From Notamacropus eugenii (Eukaryota > Chordata > Mammalia > Diprotodontia > Macropodidae), in contig NW_027325148.1 in NCBI RefSeq assembly GCF_028372415.1, forward strand, positions 167,366 through 231,365: a DNA stretch of 64,000 bases, given 5' to 3'. The notes under the pieces are model-generated. The model was not told the origin of the DNA. It searched no databases and saw only the letters and a list, made by a program, of their open reading frames with translations. A program made the translations under genes and the position numbers. This document shows, piece after piece, positions 28,887 to 40,827 of the stretch; positions within the stretch are counted from its first letter, which is position 1; each line of letters starts with the position of its first letter.

Positions 28887-31666
28887 ATGGAGTTTAAAAG
28901 ACGGTAAGTCAGTCAATAAACCTTTAGCACCATTCTAAGCACCAGGGTTACAAAGAAAATAAAAGATAGTTCTCGCTCTCAAGAAACTCACAATTTAGTG
29001 GACACAACATGCAAATACCAATTAACAAGGTACTTATACTTAGAATAAATTTTAAATAATCAATAGAGGGAAAAAGTTAAGTCATCAGAGGGAAGATAAA
29101 GAGGTAAAAGATTTGGGATAGGGAAGGGGAGATCATTCTGATTTTTTTTCTGAAAACTTTGTCTCTTTAAAGTAAGAAGGTTTTACAACTGTTAGATATT
29201 CATTTGTGAGATGTAATAATAATATTACCTAGGATTTTTTAGTGCTTTATGACACACTGTAGCCCTATTTGAGTTTCACAATAGTGTGAAGTAAGGGCTG
29301 TTGTTAGATGAGGAAACTGAAGCTGAAGGGGAAGTAATTTGCTTAGGATCCAACGGTAAGTGTCTGGTAAATGTTTCATGTTGAAATTTCAGTCATGTCT
29401 GACTCTTTGTTACCCGTTTTGGAATTTTCTTGGTAAAGATACTGAAATGGTTTGCAATTTCCTTCTCCACCTTATTTTACAGATTAGGAAACTGAGACAA
29501 TATAACTTGTGTCTGAGGTGGGATTTGAACTCAAGAAGATGAGTCTTCCTGACTCCAAGACTTTCATTCTGTATTCAAATTCAGTTCTTTCTGATACCAA
29601 ATCCAGCAGAGTTCCACTATAGCACCTAACTGCCTTCCTCAATGTAAAAGGACAGGGCCTTAAACACAGTATCTGCACTTTATTACTAGAAGATGGCATC
29701 TAACAGCTAGCAACAGAGTACTGTCTAACTCTTCTGTCTGCACACTTCCTAGCTATGTGACTCTAGATCAAACACATTAGTGTGATTCAGTATAAAAAGG
29801 GTCCCTGTAAATAAACCACAGATCCAGAATTAAAAAAAATTTTTTTTTAAAAGGATAGTGATACTATAGAAGAGATGTATCACCTAAGGCCACCAACTTT
29901 TCCATATGAAGCTTTCAGTCTGTTAAGTTCTCATCTATTTACATCTTCTATAAATCTCTTTAAGATTTATTTTGTCTTTTATACTCATTGTATTTCACTG
30001 TGTTTTTTGGAGTAGGCACTTAATAAATGTTTGATCAATCAATTAATTGCTTTTGCCTTCTGATTTTTTTTTCTCCTTTGTACTTTAAATTCTTTGACCC
30101 TTTATTCCTTAAGTTGCTTTAGGGTTAGGGTTAGAGTTACAGAAGAACAGAAGAAACAAAAACCTAGAAACAGGGTTGTGCTGATAAATCTTTTGGCAAC
30201 TGTACTTTCTAGAAAGGAAAAAAAGGACCTATAATACAATTTTAAGTTTAATCTGCAATATTGACACTTTTCATCACTTTGTGAAATGCAGACAATCAAC
30301 AGAATAATAAATCAAGCTCTAATTGGTAACTTGCTCACTTTAAATTGTACATGCTAATACTGAGAATTTAACAATTACCTCAGCGTAAGTTGTATACTAG
30401 AATTTTTAGCTACCTGTCAGAGCTCAACTAATCTAACCTGTTTATCTCTGTCTTCTGCAGTGGTGGCCGCGGAGATAGAACTGGCCGATATGGTGTATCT
30501 GACTGCTCCCAAAATGAGGGAGTAGAAAGCCGAAGTCTTAGAGACCACGATTATTGGGATGTGGAGTACCGTTCCTATCCCCGTGGCTTCAACAGTCAGA
30601 AACTCAAACATGATTATGACTCATCTGAGGAACAGAGTGCAGAGGTAACCATTAAGAACAAGAAAAATTTCATTGGTTTTCTTTCCCTTTTTGTTCCCAT
30701 TGCATTGCAATGAAAAGAAATATTCTGACAAAATTAATTGTTCCTAAATTTGACTCTAGCTGTCAGGAGAAATTTTAATAGCTAACTATTTTGTGCAACT
30801 CTGCCTCACTTAAATGCAGTTCATGCATGAGTCAAAACATGGTGATGTTCACTATTGATTTCTAATTGTAGGAAGTACTTAAGGAATTTATACTATAGCT
30901 TTCTGAGGAGCCTAGGAGAAGAAGGTATTGGCCTTTGATTGTTTACTTCACTGTCCCCTTTTTGTTGCTTTATCTGGTCAGCTATCCCAGTCATCTTTTG
31001 TGATCCTTAGGTATGGTGCAAAAATTATAAGGAGGCAATGGATCAGAAAGAGAGGCTGGCACTGGCAAGCAATGGGAAATTGCTTAAATTGGACTTCTTG
31101 GCCCCAAGTGTAAGAAACTTGAAAGTTCAGGATGGGTATAAGAAGGGGAAAGGTTCAGTCTAAGTGGTTTTACTGTGATACTTTGGTTTAATATTATAAA
31201 GGAGGATAATGCTTATTGTTGTTTTGGTGCTTTTTTCTTTCTACCATATGGGACCTAATTATCTAGTCCTGCCACCTTTCTGCCAGATATAAATAGGTAG
31301 AGTATGTCTGAAAACCTACACAAATCAAAACAAAGCTGTTTGTTTCCCAGTCCTGCCAGTGCCAAGTTAAGCCTATGTCCTTGAGCAGGGCTTTCTTCTC
31401 TTCCTGTCTAGATTTTATAACCATGTGTAAGACCCAGACTCAAAGACTTGTCTTTTTCATTTCCTTCTTATGCTTAGGAATGTTATGAGGCTTCTTCAGG
31501 TTCTGAAACACAGCGTAAGTGGGAAAGCCCTACTGATCCACTTGGGTTTCCTGGAGATGGTAACTACCGAGATCAGGATTATCGCACAGAACATGGGGAA
31601 GAGGACGAGAAGGCCAGTTACATCATCATGCTGAGGATGCTGCCACAGGCAGCTACTGAACATGAC
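28887..31666 (+). CDS. RBM10: RNA-binding protein 10 (RBM10), N-terminal coding exons only (partial)
   Basis: RBM10 is a nuclear splicing regulator with two RRMs, zinc fingers, an OCRE domain and a G-patch, acting on alternative exons. Three coding exons are seen: 28887-28903 (MEFKRR start, against human MEYERR, GTAAGT donor), 30461-30644 ([11 protein letters not shown]... to EEQSAE, GTAACC donor) and 31478-31666 ([12 protein letters not shown]... to [19 protein letters not shown] donor). Phases join without a break, giving about 130 codons. The last exon matches the human exon 4 that is skipped in one isoform; here it is 189 nt against 231, lacking the poly-Arg and much of the acidic run, but still a multiple of three. 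The next expected exon, which starts RRM1, is not found up to the satellite. About a quarter of N-terminal residues differ from human as remembered. Either the rest lies beyond the array or the gene is truncated. Confidence 0.88.
28912..29120 (+). mobile_element. Marsupial SINE (MON1-like)
   Basis: The text GTCAATAAACCTTTAGCACC, then TTCTAAGCACCAGGGTTACAA, then GCTCTCAAGAAACTCACAAT and ACAACATGCAAA is the typical order of the abundant marsupial SINE that begins 'gtcaataagcatttattaagc'. It lies in the RBM10 intron only about 10 bp after the exon 2 donor. Confidence 0.7.
29212..29350 (+). mobile_element. MIR-type SINE
   Basis: AATAATAATATTACC, then GAGTTTCACAATAGTGTG, GATGAGGAAACTGAAGC and TTGCTTAGGATCCAAC follow the MIR order. 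Located in an RBM10 intron. Confidence 0.6.
29385..29600 (-). mobile_element. CORE/MAR1-type SINE
   Basis: TTCAGTCATGTCTGACTCTT, then TTTTCTTGGTAAAGATACTG and GGTTTGCAATTTCCTTCTCC is the reverse of the SINE tail seen in plus orientation at 6620-6690. It is followed by TTTACAGATTAGGAAACTGAG and GGATTTGAACTC. Located in an RBM10 intron. Confidence 0.65.
30118..30139 (+). repeat. Short telomere-like motif
   Basis: Three TTAGGG-like units, the last worn (TTAGAG), in an RBM10 intron. It is the longest of four such motifs in the window. Confidence 0.45.
30645..31477. other. RBM10: RBM10 intron
   Basis: About 830 bp between the GAG|GTAACC donor and the TATGCTTAG acceptor. No further exon, RNA gene or clear repeat recognised. 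Confidence 0.7.
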
Positions 31667-33599
31667 GTATGTTATGTCATATTGTCCCAGGCTATCTGGG
31701 TCCTGTGGGAGGGCTCATGCTAAGATGGGTGACTGTGAGTTGCAAGGAGCTGAGAGCTATTGGACATTACATCTGTAACTTCCTTAGATAAAGACTTCTC
31801 AAACTGTAAAATACTATCATTATAGAGACTGTTTGAAGGTTCTATACAAGAGGAGCAAATGCTTCCTTTTACCCAGTTGCTCAACTTTTAGGAGCTCACA
31901 GTGTTGTGTGAGTGTGTGTGTGAGTGGTGTGTGAGTAAATCTGATGTGGAAGGATGGGATATACAGCAGTTTTGTTTCAGAGGATCGGTAGAGGAAGGTG
32001 CTGATGTTGGTGATTTTTGTTGGGCCTTTCCTTCTAGTGGAATAAATTTCTTGATCTTTTACCATTCTCTTTTTTCTTTAAATTCCTCTTCTCTTTATAG
32101 CTCTTGGAATTTTCTTTATATCGCTGCACTTTAATCATCTCTCCAGTGTTCTCTATACATCAGTGGCCAGTTCCCCATTGCTCACACAGTGATATTTAAG
32201 CATAACCTTACCTTACCATTTTTTTTATTCTTTAGTATTTTGAAGATTGTACTCCTTGCTCCCCCCACCTTTTTTCACTCTTATTTTCACTTCTACACAT
32301 CTTTCCTGACCTAAAAGCAGTTTAGTTCAATTAACAGGCATTAAATATTCAAAGAGTATAACTTCAAGAAACATTTTATTGGGAAAGAACATTAGAAAAT
32401 AGTGGAGATGGGGGAATGAGTAAAAGCTTGAAGAAGGAACTGAAGTTTTGAAAAAGATTCTGTGAGGAGTAGGTAAGTAGAGACTATTTCAGACATGGAA
32501 TATGGTTGTGCAAATTTTCTGAATGGGAAATTTTGAGACTGGGGGAAATTAGTTGTCAGTTTGGGCTAGAAAAGGGAATTCTTAGAGGAGCTAAAAGAAG
32601 GAGGGGAATATGGAAAGGTAGGTGAGATTGTTGAACCTGTTAAATACCTGGCCAGTGAATTAGTGGTACCTTTTTTATCTGTCAACATTAAGGAGTCATT
32701 GCAGATTTGTAATATGAAACTTGTGCGTTAGGAAGATGATTATTATCTTAGGACTTAAAAAGTGTTTTTTGATAAGTGAAATCAAACAATTAAACAAGAA
32801 CTCCCAGTATAGTGAGTGATCTTCTATATAATGTTTAATTACATTGTGCCCTATTTGTCCCATGACCCTGCCAAAGGAAAGAATACATATATATATATAT
32901 ATATGTATATTATTTGTTCTTTAGGCCCATTATTGATTTTTAAAATTGTAATTTACAGTTTTATAATCAATGACCTGCTTATTTTGTTCTGTGTCTCTTC
33001 ATACAGGATAGCATCATTTGGAAAAAGGAGAAAATGATGAATAAAAAATAAACTAGTAGCTGTATGAGTAAAATTATAAAATGGATATGACTCAGTAACT
33101 TATTGTATATGGAAAGTGAGAAAGTAATAAAAATGACTCTAAAGTCATCTGAATTATTGATATTGATATCCATTGCCAATAGAGAGAAATACAGAGAGAT
33201 GAGAGAAGTTTATTGAGAGAAAAGTAATAATTAGAATTGAAAAGAAAAAATGTGTTTTCTCCTAAGTCTAGCTTTTCTTTCAAGGCCCAGTTTTTGTTTC
33301 TCTTTTTCCAGGAAGTTTTCCTGCTAACTATAGCCCGTATTAATTTCTCCTTTTCTTTCTAGGCAAAGCCCCTTGAACCAAAGTTATGAAATCTAGGGTT
33401 TGAAAAAAAATAAAAATAAATTAAAAAATAGTTTTTACTGTATCATATTACATACACGTTTTTAATCTTCGCTATAAGATCTAGGGACATAGTAGATAGT
33501 AAATAGTTGTCAGACATCCCTTGTTCTCTTCTCTTTGAACCTGTTTCATCATTTTAACGTTCTCTTTTCCCATTCTCTTACTCTACTATTTTCACCATC
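31667..33599. other. Sequence after the last visible RBM10 exon, no RRM1 exon found
   Basis: I scanned this 1.9 kb on the plus strand for the expected RRM1 exon (IRGQLQ..., then RGFAFVEF) and found nothing like it. A TG-rich stretch lies at 31902-31936 and an AT microsatellite at 32886-32910. The remainder is AT-rich. It is presumably RBM10 intron or broken flank. Confidence 0.55.
32886..32910 (+). repeat. (AT)n microsatellite
   Basis: A run of about 12 AT dinucleotides with one GT interruption. Confidence 0.85.
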
Positions 33600-35032
33600 C
33601 ATTTCATGAGTATGATTTTCTGTCTGTCATCCACTATTCCTTTCTATATCTCTCTCACTCTTTGTCTCTGTCTCTATCTTTCTATCTCTCTCTCTCTCTT
33701 CCTCATTCTTTTTCTTCCTCCCTACCTTGCTGACATCCTCTGTCACACAGTCATACCCACACACTGTATCTCCCGGATACACAGATTCACTCATAAATAC
33801 ACTCTTTCTCATTTTCTTTGTCTGTTACTCATTCTCTGTCTTACACAGACATTGTTCTCTTTCTCTCTGTTTGTCTGTCTGTTTCTTTCTATCTCTCTCT
33901 GACATAATCTCTTACACTGACATATAAACATTCTCTCCCTCTCATCCTTGGTCCTACACACTCTCTTTCTCTCCCCTTCCTCTAAAGCTCACACATGCAC
34001 TCTCTGTCTTTTTCTGTCTTCCATCCAATGTCTATCTAACAAACACAACTACATTCAACCACATCCTCTTTCAAGCAAAAACAAATCCCATTCACACATA
34101 TATGCAATCTCTTTCTGATACATTCCTCCCATTTCACTCTGTTTCTCTCTCTCTATCTCACACCTCCCCCGCCAAAAACATAAACACAAAGTCACTCTTG
34201 ATCTCTTTTCTTTCTTACCCACAACATCTGATGGAAATTTGATCTGAGACAACATACTAAACCTAATTTTCTCTCTATCTGTCTGTCTGCCTCTCTCTCA
34301 CACACACATACACACACATTGTTACTTGCTGGCTTTTCTTTCTTAACCCCTAAGTCTCCCACACACTGTCTCAACTATACACAAAGACTAGAACACTAAC
34401 AGTCCTTCACAGTACACCTAGGTCACAATCAAAAATGGATACACGACGTGTTTTCTTCTCTTTCACTGTAATTCACACATACTGTCAGTCAAACACTCAA
34501 AAAATCTCTTTGTGTTTCTGTTTCTATTACATATACACACACTTACTGATTCTTGGTCTCTTTCACAGACAAAAAAACACACACTCACTCAAAATCATAC
34601 ACAACCGAACACATACTCTCTCAAACTCACCATAGAACTCTTTCTTTCTGTGTCTCTCTCTCTCTCTCTCCCTCTCTCTCTCTCTCACTCCCCCATCCCC
34701 ACCCCCCCTCTGTCCCTCCCCCTCACATACACACAGTCTCACTCTTGGTATCTTTTCTTTTTTACCCAGAATGTCTTACACATCTCCCTTCTCCAAAATT
34801 GACACACAATCCAACACCTGTTCTTAGTCTCTCACACTCACCATAAGTCTCCTTCCTTCTGTGTCTCTCTGCCTCTTTCTCCCTCTCTGTCTCTGTCTCC
34901 CTCTCTCTCTCCCTCACTCTCTGTCTCCCTCTCTCTTTCTACCTCTCTCTCTTTCTGTCTTGCCCTCTCTCTCTATCTCTCCCTCTCCCTCTCTCTCTGT
35001 GTCTGTGTTTGTTTGTCTCTCTCTCCCTTTTT
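33600..35032 (+). repeat. Decayed left edge of the pyrimidine-rich satellite
   Basis: CT-rich sequence clearly related to the array units but much more diverged and not in the same unit order. At 33700-33800, TTCCTCATTC, then TGACATCCTC and CACACTGTATCTCCC recall the unit segment at 36300-36390. At 34728-34830, CACATACACACAGTCTCACT, then CCCAGAATGTCTTACACATC and TTGACACACAATCCAAC recall 36620-36720. Related 200-300 bp blocks follow each other at about 34.15, 34.29, 34.55 and 34.73 kb. Array edges that escape homogenisation usually look like this. Confidence 0.75.
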
Positions 35033-36525
35033 GCCTCTGTCTCCCCCTCACTCTCACAGTCATTCTCAGTCTCCACAAGCCTCTCACCCTCACTCCTTCA
35101 GTAACACACACACCTTTCCACAGAAATCCTTCGTCTGTCCCAGCGCACTTTCCTCACTGTGGCCCTCTCTCATTGTCTCTCTGAATCTTTGTCTCTTTTT
35201 TGTCCCTGTCTCTGTCCCCCTTTCTGTCATTCTTCCTGAAATGCCACGTCTCCTTCCATCACAGAGAAAGACCTTGTCTCCCTGTCCCTCTCTCTGTTGC
35301 CCGTTCTCTTTTGCCACCTGCAATTCTCTCTCTACTTCACTCAGAGGCACAGAGATTGTCAGTCCCTCTCTTCCACACACTGTGTCGCAGCTGCACTCTC
35401 TCCCCTTCTCTTTCTTCCAATGCACATCTACTGTATGTCTGTCACAGAGCCTGCCCTCTGTCTCATTTCCTCTCCCCCACACTCTCACAGGTCACCAGTG
35501 CAAACTCGCAAGTTCTGTGACACACACTTTCACTCGCACACCCACATTTCTTCAAGCCCTCTCTCGCACAGGTTCATCCCCCTGCTCTCTCTCTACCTCC
35601 CTCCCTTTCATCCTCCCTCTCTGTCTCTCTGTCTCTTTTCATCTCACTACTAAACGTGTTCACAAAATACCAACCTGTATCTCCCACAAACACGCACTGC
35701 GTGGGAGATGAACTCTCCCACACTATCTTTCACTCTAATGCACACATGATCTCTCTCTCTCTGTCTCTGTCTGTCTCTGTGTCCCTCTGTCTGTCTCTCT
35801 GTGTTTTTCCATCACTGACAATTTACTTCACTGACAAACGGGCAGAGTTATCAGAATGTCTTTCACACGTAAATTTGTCTCTCCCACACATATTTAATTT
35901 GTCTTTGTAAAGCAGGCAGACATACACATTCTCCAAGTGTTTTCGTTCTCACCCAGTCAGCCCCACGCTGTGTGTCCAAACCAACCACATTCGCACAAGG
36001 ACATTCTTTCCTCTCTTTTTCTCTGTTTCGCCTTTTCTCTCGGTCACACTCACAGAACATTTTGGTCTCTCTGTTGTCCTTCATACTTACAATTTCCCAG
36101 GCAATATGTCTGAAATAGAGCCACGATTCAATATGCACAGTCCATCTGTCCCACTCTCCTGCTTTGTGTCTGTCTCTGTCTGTCCCTGTCTGTCCCTGTG
36201 TCTCTTTCTGTGTGTGTGTATGTGTGTGTGTCTGCATCTCTGTGTCTCTGTCTGTGTCTGTTTATCTCTCTCTCTTTCCCTCTGTTTCTTTCTATCTGTC
36301 TTCCTCATTCTTTCTCATGCCCTCTCCCTCTGACATCCTTCTCTGACAAAGCCGTAGGCGAACACTGTGTCTTCCAAAACCACTGATAGAGACATTCTCT
36401 CTCCCCCATTCATTCTCATACAGAGATACTTTCCCTCTCTCTCTGTCTCACTCTCTTTCTCTTTCTCTCCCTCTCTCTCACTCCCTGTCTCTCTCTTTGT
36501 CTCTCTTTGTCTTTCTGTCTGTCTG

Positions 36526-36596
<71 letters not shown>

Positions 36597-37923
36597 CACT
36601 CTCTGTCTGTCCCTCTCTCTCACATACACACATTCTCCCTCTTGCTGTCTGTTTTTTTTGCCCAAAATGTCTCAGACATCTCTGGTCTACAAAATTGACT
36701 CACAATCCAACAGCTCTTCTTGGTCTCTCACATTTATCAAAGGTGTCTTTCCCTCTCTCTCTGAATGCTCTTGTATGTATTCCTGTCTCTCTCTATGTCT
36801 CTCAGTATGTGTCTCTCTCTTTCCATTTCTCTCTGTCTTCCTCACTGACTTCTTGTATTATCACAAGTCTTAAGCACACACTGTATCTCACAAAGACACA
36901 GTCTGACTTCCAGAAACTGTCTCATATTGTCTTCCTGTCTTACCTATTCTCTCTCTTACAGAGGGATATTTTCTCTCTCTCTGTCTGTGTCTCTCACAGA
37001 CACCCCGTACAAGTGGATTCCCCCTTGCTGCCTTTTCCTTCGTTCCCATAAAGTCTCCTGCACAATCTTTCTGAAGGACACACGCCGAATGCAACACACT
37101 TAGTCTCTCCCAGTCCAGCTCGGTCTTTTGTTCAGGCTCTCTCTTCCGTATGATCCTTCTGTCCCTCTCTCTGTGATAAAGTCCTTGTCACACAGTCATA
37201 GCCGCAGAATGTTTCTTACACCCACATACCGTCATTAGGAGACATCGTTCCTATCTTCTTCTCTTTCCCATAATCTTTCTCTCTCTGTCTCTGTCTCTCC
37301 CTCTCTCTCTGTCTCTCTGTCTCTTTCTCTCTCTCTCTCTGTCTGTCTTTTTCTCTCTCACACACATACACATGGAGGTATACCCTCATTCTCAGTCTCA
37401 CAGGTACTCCCACAGTCCCCCTGTGAAAACACATGCACAATTCCACACATTCACTTAGTCTCTCACACTCACCCTTGTTATCCCACTGTGGCGCTCTAAC
37501 GTTGTCTCTGTCCATCTCCTTGTAGCCGTGTCTTCCTCTCCCTTGGAATCCTTCTCTTATTCCCCCTGAAATACACTCTTTCATTCCAAGAGAAACACCC
37601 ACCTTCTTTCTCCCTGTCACACACACTCAGTCATAATAGACTCTTTCACATTCTCTTTCTTTCTGCTGCACATGTAGTCTCTCTGTCACACAACCTGCTC
37701 TCTGTCTCTTTTGTTGCCCCCCAGACAATCGAGATCACAAATACAAACTGCCATAGTCTATGAGGGACTCTTTCCCTCTCCTTCGCACCAGTCTTTTCAA
37801 ACACTGTCTCACGCACTTTCATGCCCTCTCTCTTTCTTCCACTCACTCTCTCTCTGTCTTTCTCCTTCTGTCTCTCTGTCTGTCTCTGTCTCTGTCTTTC
37901 TTTCTCTCTCTCCCTTCCTTTTT
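35033..37923 (+). repeat. Satellite unit 1 (type A)
   Basis: 2891 bp. Type A is defined by the block TTCTCTGACAAAGC... followed by AGGCGAAC (36331-36363). It holds the longest pure CT run (about 36535-36591). First well-preserved unit after the decayed edge. Confidence 0.85.
36535..36591 (+). repeat. Long (CT)n run in satellite unit 1
   Basis: About 55 bp of almost pure CT, longer than the same site in any other unit. It marks a fast-changing spot responsible for unit length differences. Confidence 0.9.
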
Positions 37924-39412
37924 GCCTCTGTCTCCCCCTCACTCTCACAGTCATTCTCAGTCTCCTCAAGCCTCTCACCCTCACTCCTTCAGTAACACAC
38001 ACACCTTTCCACAGAAATCCTTCGTCTGTCCCAGCGCACTTTTCTCACTGTGGCCCTCTCTCATTGTCTCTCTGAATCTTTGTCTCTTTTTTGTCCCTGT
38101 CTCTGTCCCCCTTTCTGTCGTTCTTCCTGAAATGCTACGTCTCCTTCAATCACAGAGAAAGACCTTGTCTCCCTGTCCCTCTCTCTGTTGCCCATTCTCT
38201 TTTGCCACCTGCAATTCTCTCTCTACTTCACTCAGAGGCACAGAGATTGTCAGTCCCTCTCTTCCACACACTGTGTCGCAGCTGCACTCTCTCCCCTTCT
38301 CTTTCTTCCAATGCACATCTACTGTATGTCTGTCACAGAGCCTGCCCTCTGTCTCATTTCCTCTCCCCCACACTCTCACAGGTCACCAGTGCAAACTCGC
38401 AAGTTCTGTGACACACACTTTCACTCGCACACCCACATTTCTTCAAGCCCTCTCTCTCACAGGTTCATCCCCCTGCTCTCTCTCTACCTCCCTCCCTTTC
38501 ATCCTCCCTCTCTGTCTCTCTGTCTCTTTTCATCTCACTACTAAACGTGTTCACAAAATACCAACCTGTATCTCCCACAAACACGCACTGCGTGGGAGAT
38601 GAACTCTCCCACACTATCTTTCACTCTAATGCACACATGATCTCTCTCTCTCTGTCTCTCTCTGTCTCTCTGTCCCTGTGTCTGTCTCTCTGTGTTTTTC
38701 CATCACTGACAATTTACTTCACTGACAAACGGGCAGAGTTATCAGAATGTCTTTCACACGTAAATTTGTCTCTCCCACACATATTTAATTTGTCTTTGTA
38801 AAGCAGGCAGACATACACATTCTCCAAGTGTTTTCGTTCTCACCCAGTCAGCCCCACGCTGTGTGTCCAAACCAGCCACATTCGCACAAGGACATTCTTT
38901 CCTCTCTTTTTCTCTGTTTCGCCTTTTCTCTCGGTCACACTCACAGAACATTTTGGTCTCTCTGTTGTCCTTCATACTTACAATTTCCCAGGCAATATGT
39001 CTGAAATAGAGCCACGATTCAATATGCACAGTCCATCTGTCCCACTCTCCTGCTTCCTGTCTGTCTCTGTCTGTCCCTGTCTGTCCCTGTGTGTCTTTCT
39101 GTGTGTGTGTGTGTGTGTGTCTGAATCTCTGTGTCTCTCTCTGTGCCTGTTTGTCTCTCTCTGTCTCTCTTTCCCCCTGTTTCTTTCTATCTGTCTTCCT
39201 CATTCTTTCACTTGCCCTCTCCCTCTGACATCCTTCTCTTACCAAGCCGTAGGCACACACTGAGTCTCCCACAACCACTGAGAGAGACATTCTCTCTTCC
39301 CCATTCGTTCTCATACAGAGATACTTTCCCTCTCTCTCTGTCTCACTCTCTCTTTCTCTGTCTCTCTCTCTGTCTCACTCTCTGTCTCTGTCTCTCTCTG
39401 TCTTTCTGTCTG

Positions 39413-39453
<41 letters not shown>

Positions 39454-40827
39454 GTCTCTCTCTCTCTGTCTCTCTCTCTCTGTCTCTCTCTCTCTGTCTC
39501 TCACTCTCTGTCTGTCCCCCTCTCGCACATACACACATTCTCCCTCTTGTTGTCTGTTCTTTTTTGCGGAAAACGTCTCAGACATCTGCGGTCTACAAAA
39601 TAGACACACAATCCGACAGCTCTTCTTTGTCTCCCACATTCATCATAGGTGTCTTTCCCTCTCTCTCTCTGAATGCTCTTGTATGTATTCCTGTCTCTCT
39701 CTATGTCTCTCAGTATCTGTCTCTCCCTTTCCATTTCTCTCTGTCTTCCTCACTGACTTCTTGTATTATCACAAGTCTTAACCACACACTGTATCTCAGA
39801 AAGACACAGTCTGACTTCCAGAAACTCTCTCATATTGTCTTCCTCTCTTACCTATTCTCTCTCTTCCACAGGGATATTTTCTCTCTCTCTGTCTGTGTCT
39901 CTCACAGACACCCCGTACAAGTGGATTCCCCCTTGCTGCCTTTTCCTTCGTTCCCATAAAGTCTCCTGCACAATCTTTCTGAAGGACACACGCCGAATGC
40001 AACACACTTAGTCTCTCCCAGTCCAGCTCGGTCTTTTGTTCAGGCTCTCTCTTCCGTATGATCCTTCTGTCCCTCTCTCTGTGATAAAGTCCTTGTCACA
40101 CAGTCATAGCCGCAGAATGTTTCTTACACCCACATACCGTCATTAGCAGACATCGTTCCTATCTTCTTCTCTTTCCCATAATCTTTTTCTCTCTGTCTCT
40201 GTCTCTCCCTCTCTCTCTGTCTCTCTGTCTCTCTCTCTCTCTCTGTATGTCTTTTTCTCTCTCACACACATACACATGGAGGTATACCCTCATTCTCAGT
40301 CTCACAGGTACTCCCACAGTCCCCCTGTGAAAACACATGCACAATTCCACACATTCACTTAGTCTCTCACACTCACCCTTGTTATCTCACTGTGGCGCTG
40401 TAACGTTGTCTCTGTCCATCTCCTTGTAGCCGTGTCTTCCTCTCCCTTGGAATCCTTCTCTTATTCCCCCTGAAATACACTCTTTCATTCCAAGAGAAAC
40501 ACCCACCTTCTTTCTCCCTGTCACACACACTCAGTCATAATAGACTCTTTCACATTCTCTTTCTTTCTGCTGCACATGTAGTCTCTCTGTCACACAACCT
40601 GCTCTCTGTCTCTTTTGTTGCCCCCCAGACAATCGAGATCACAAATACAAACTGCCATAGTCTATGAGGGACTCTTTCCCTCTCCTTCGCACCAGTCTTT
40701 TCAAACACTCTCTCACGCACTTTCATGCCCTCTCTCTTTCTTCCACTCACTCTCTCTCTGTCTTTCTCCTTCTGTCTCTCTGTCTGTCTCTGTCTCTGTC
40801 TTTCTTTCTCTCTCTCCCTTCCTTTTT
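37924..40827 (+). repeat. Satellite unit 2 (type B)
   Basis: 2904 bp. Type B has TTCTCTTACCAAGCC... followed by AGGCACAC at about 39231-39258. Its right part is repeated in unit 4 at an offset of 5795 bp. Confidence 0.85.

Noticed and set aside
36980..37050. Possible CENP-B box in the satellite (TTCG-containing stretches such as CCTTCGTTCCC and TTTTCGTTCTC)
   Set aside because: The pattern TTCGNNNNANNCGGG is not met: the required A and CGGG are missing in each TTCG context I checked, so a centromeric role is not supported by this motif.
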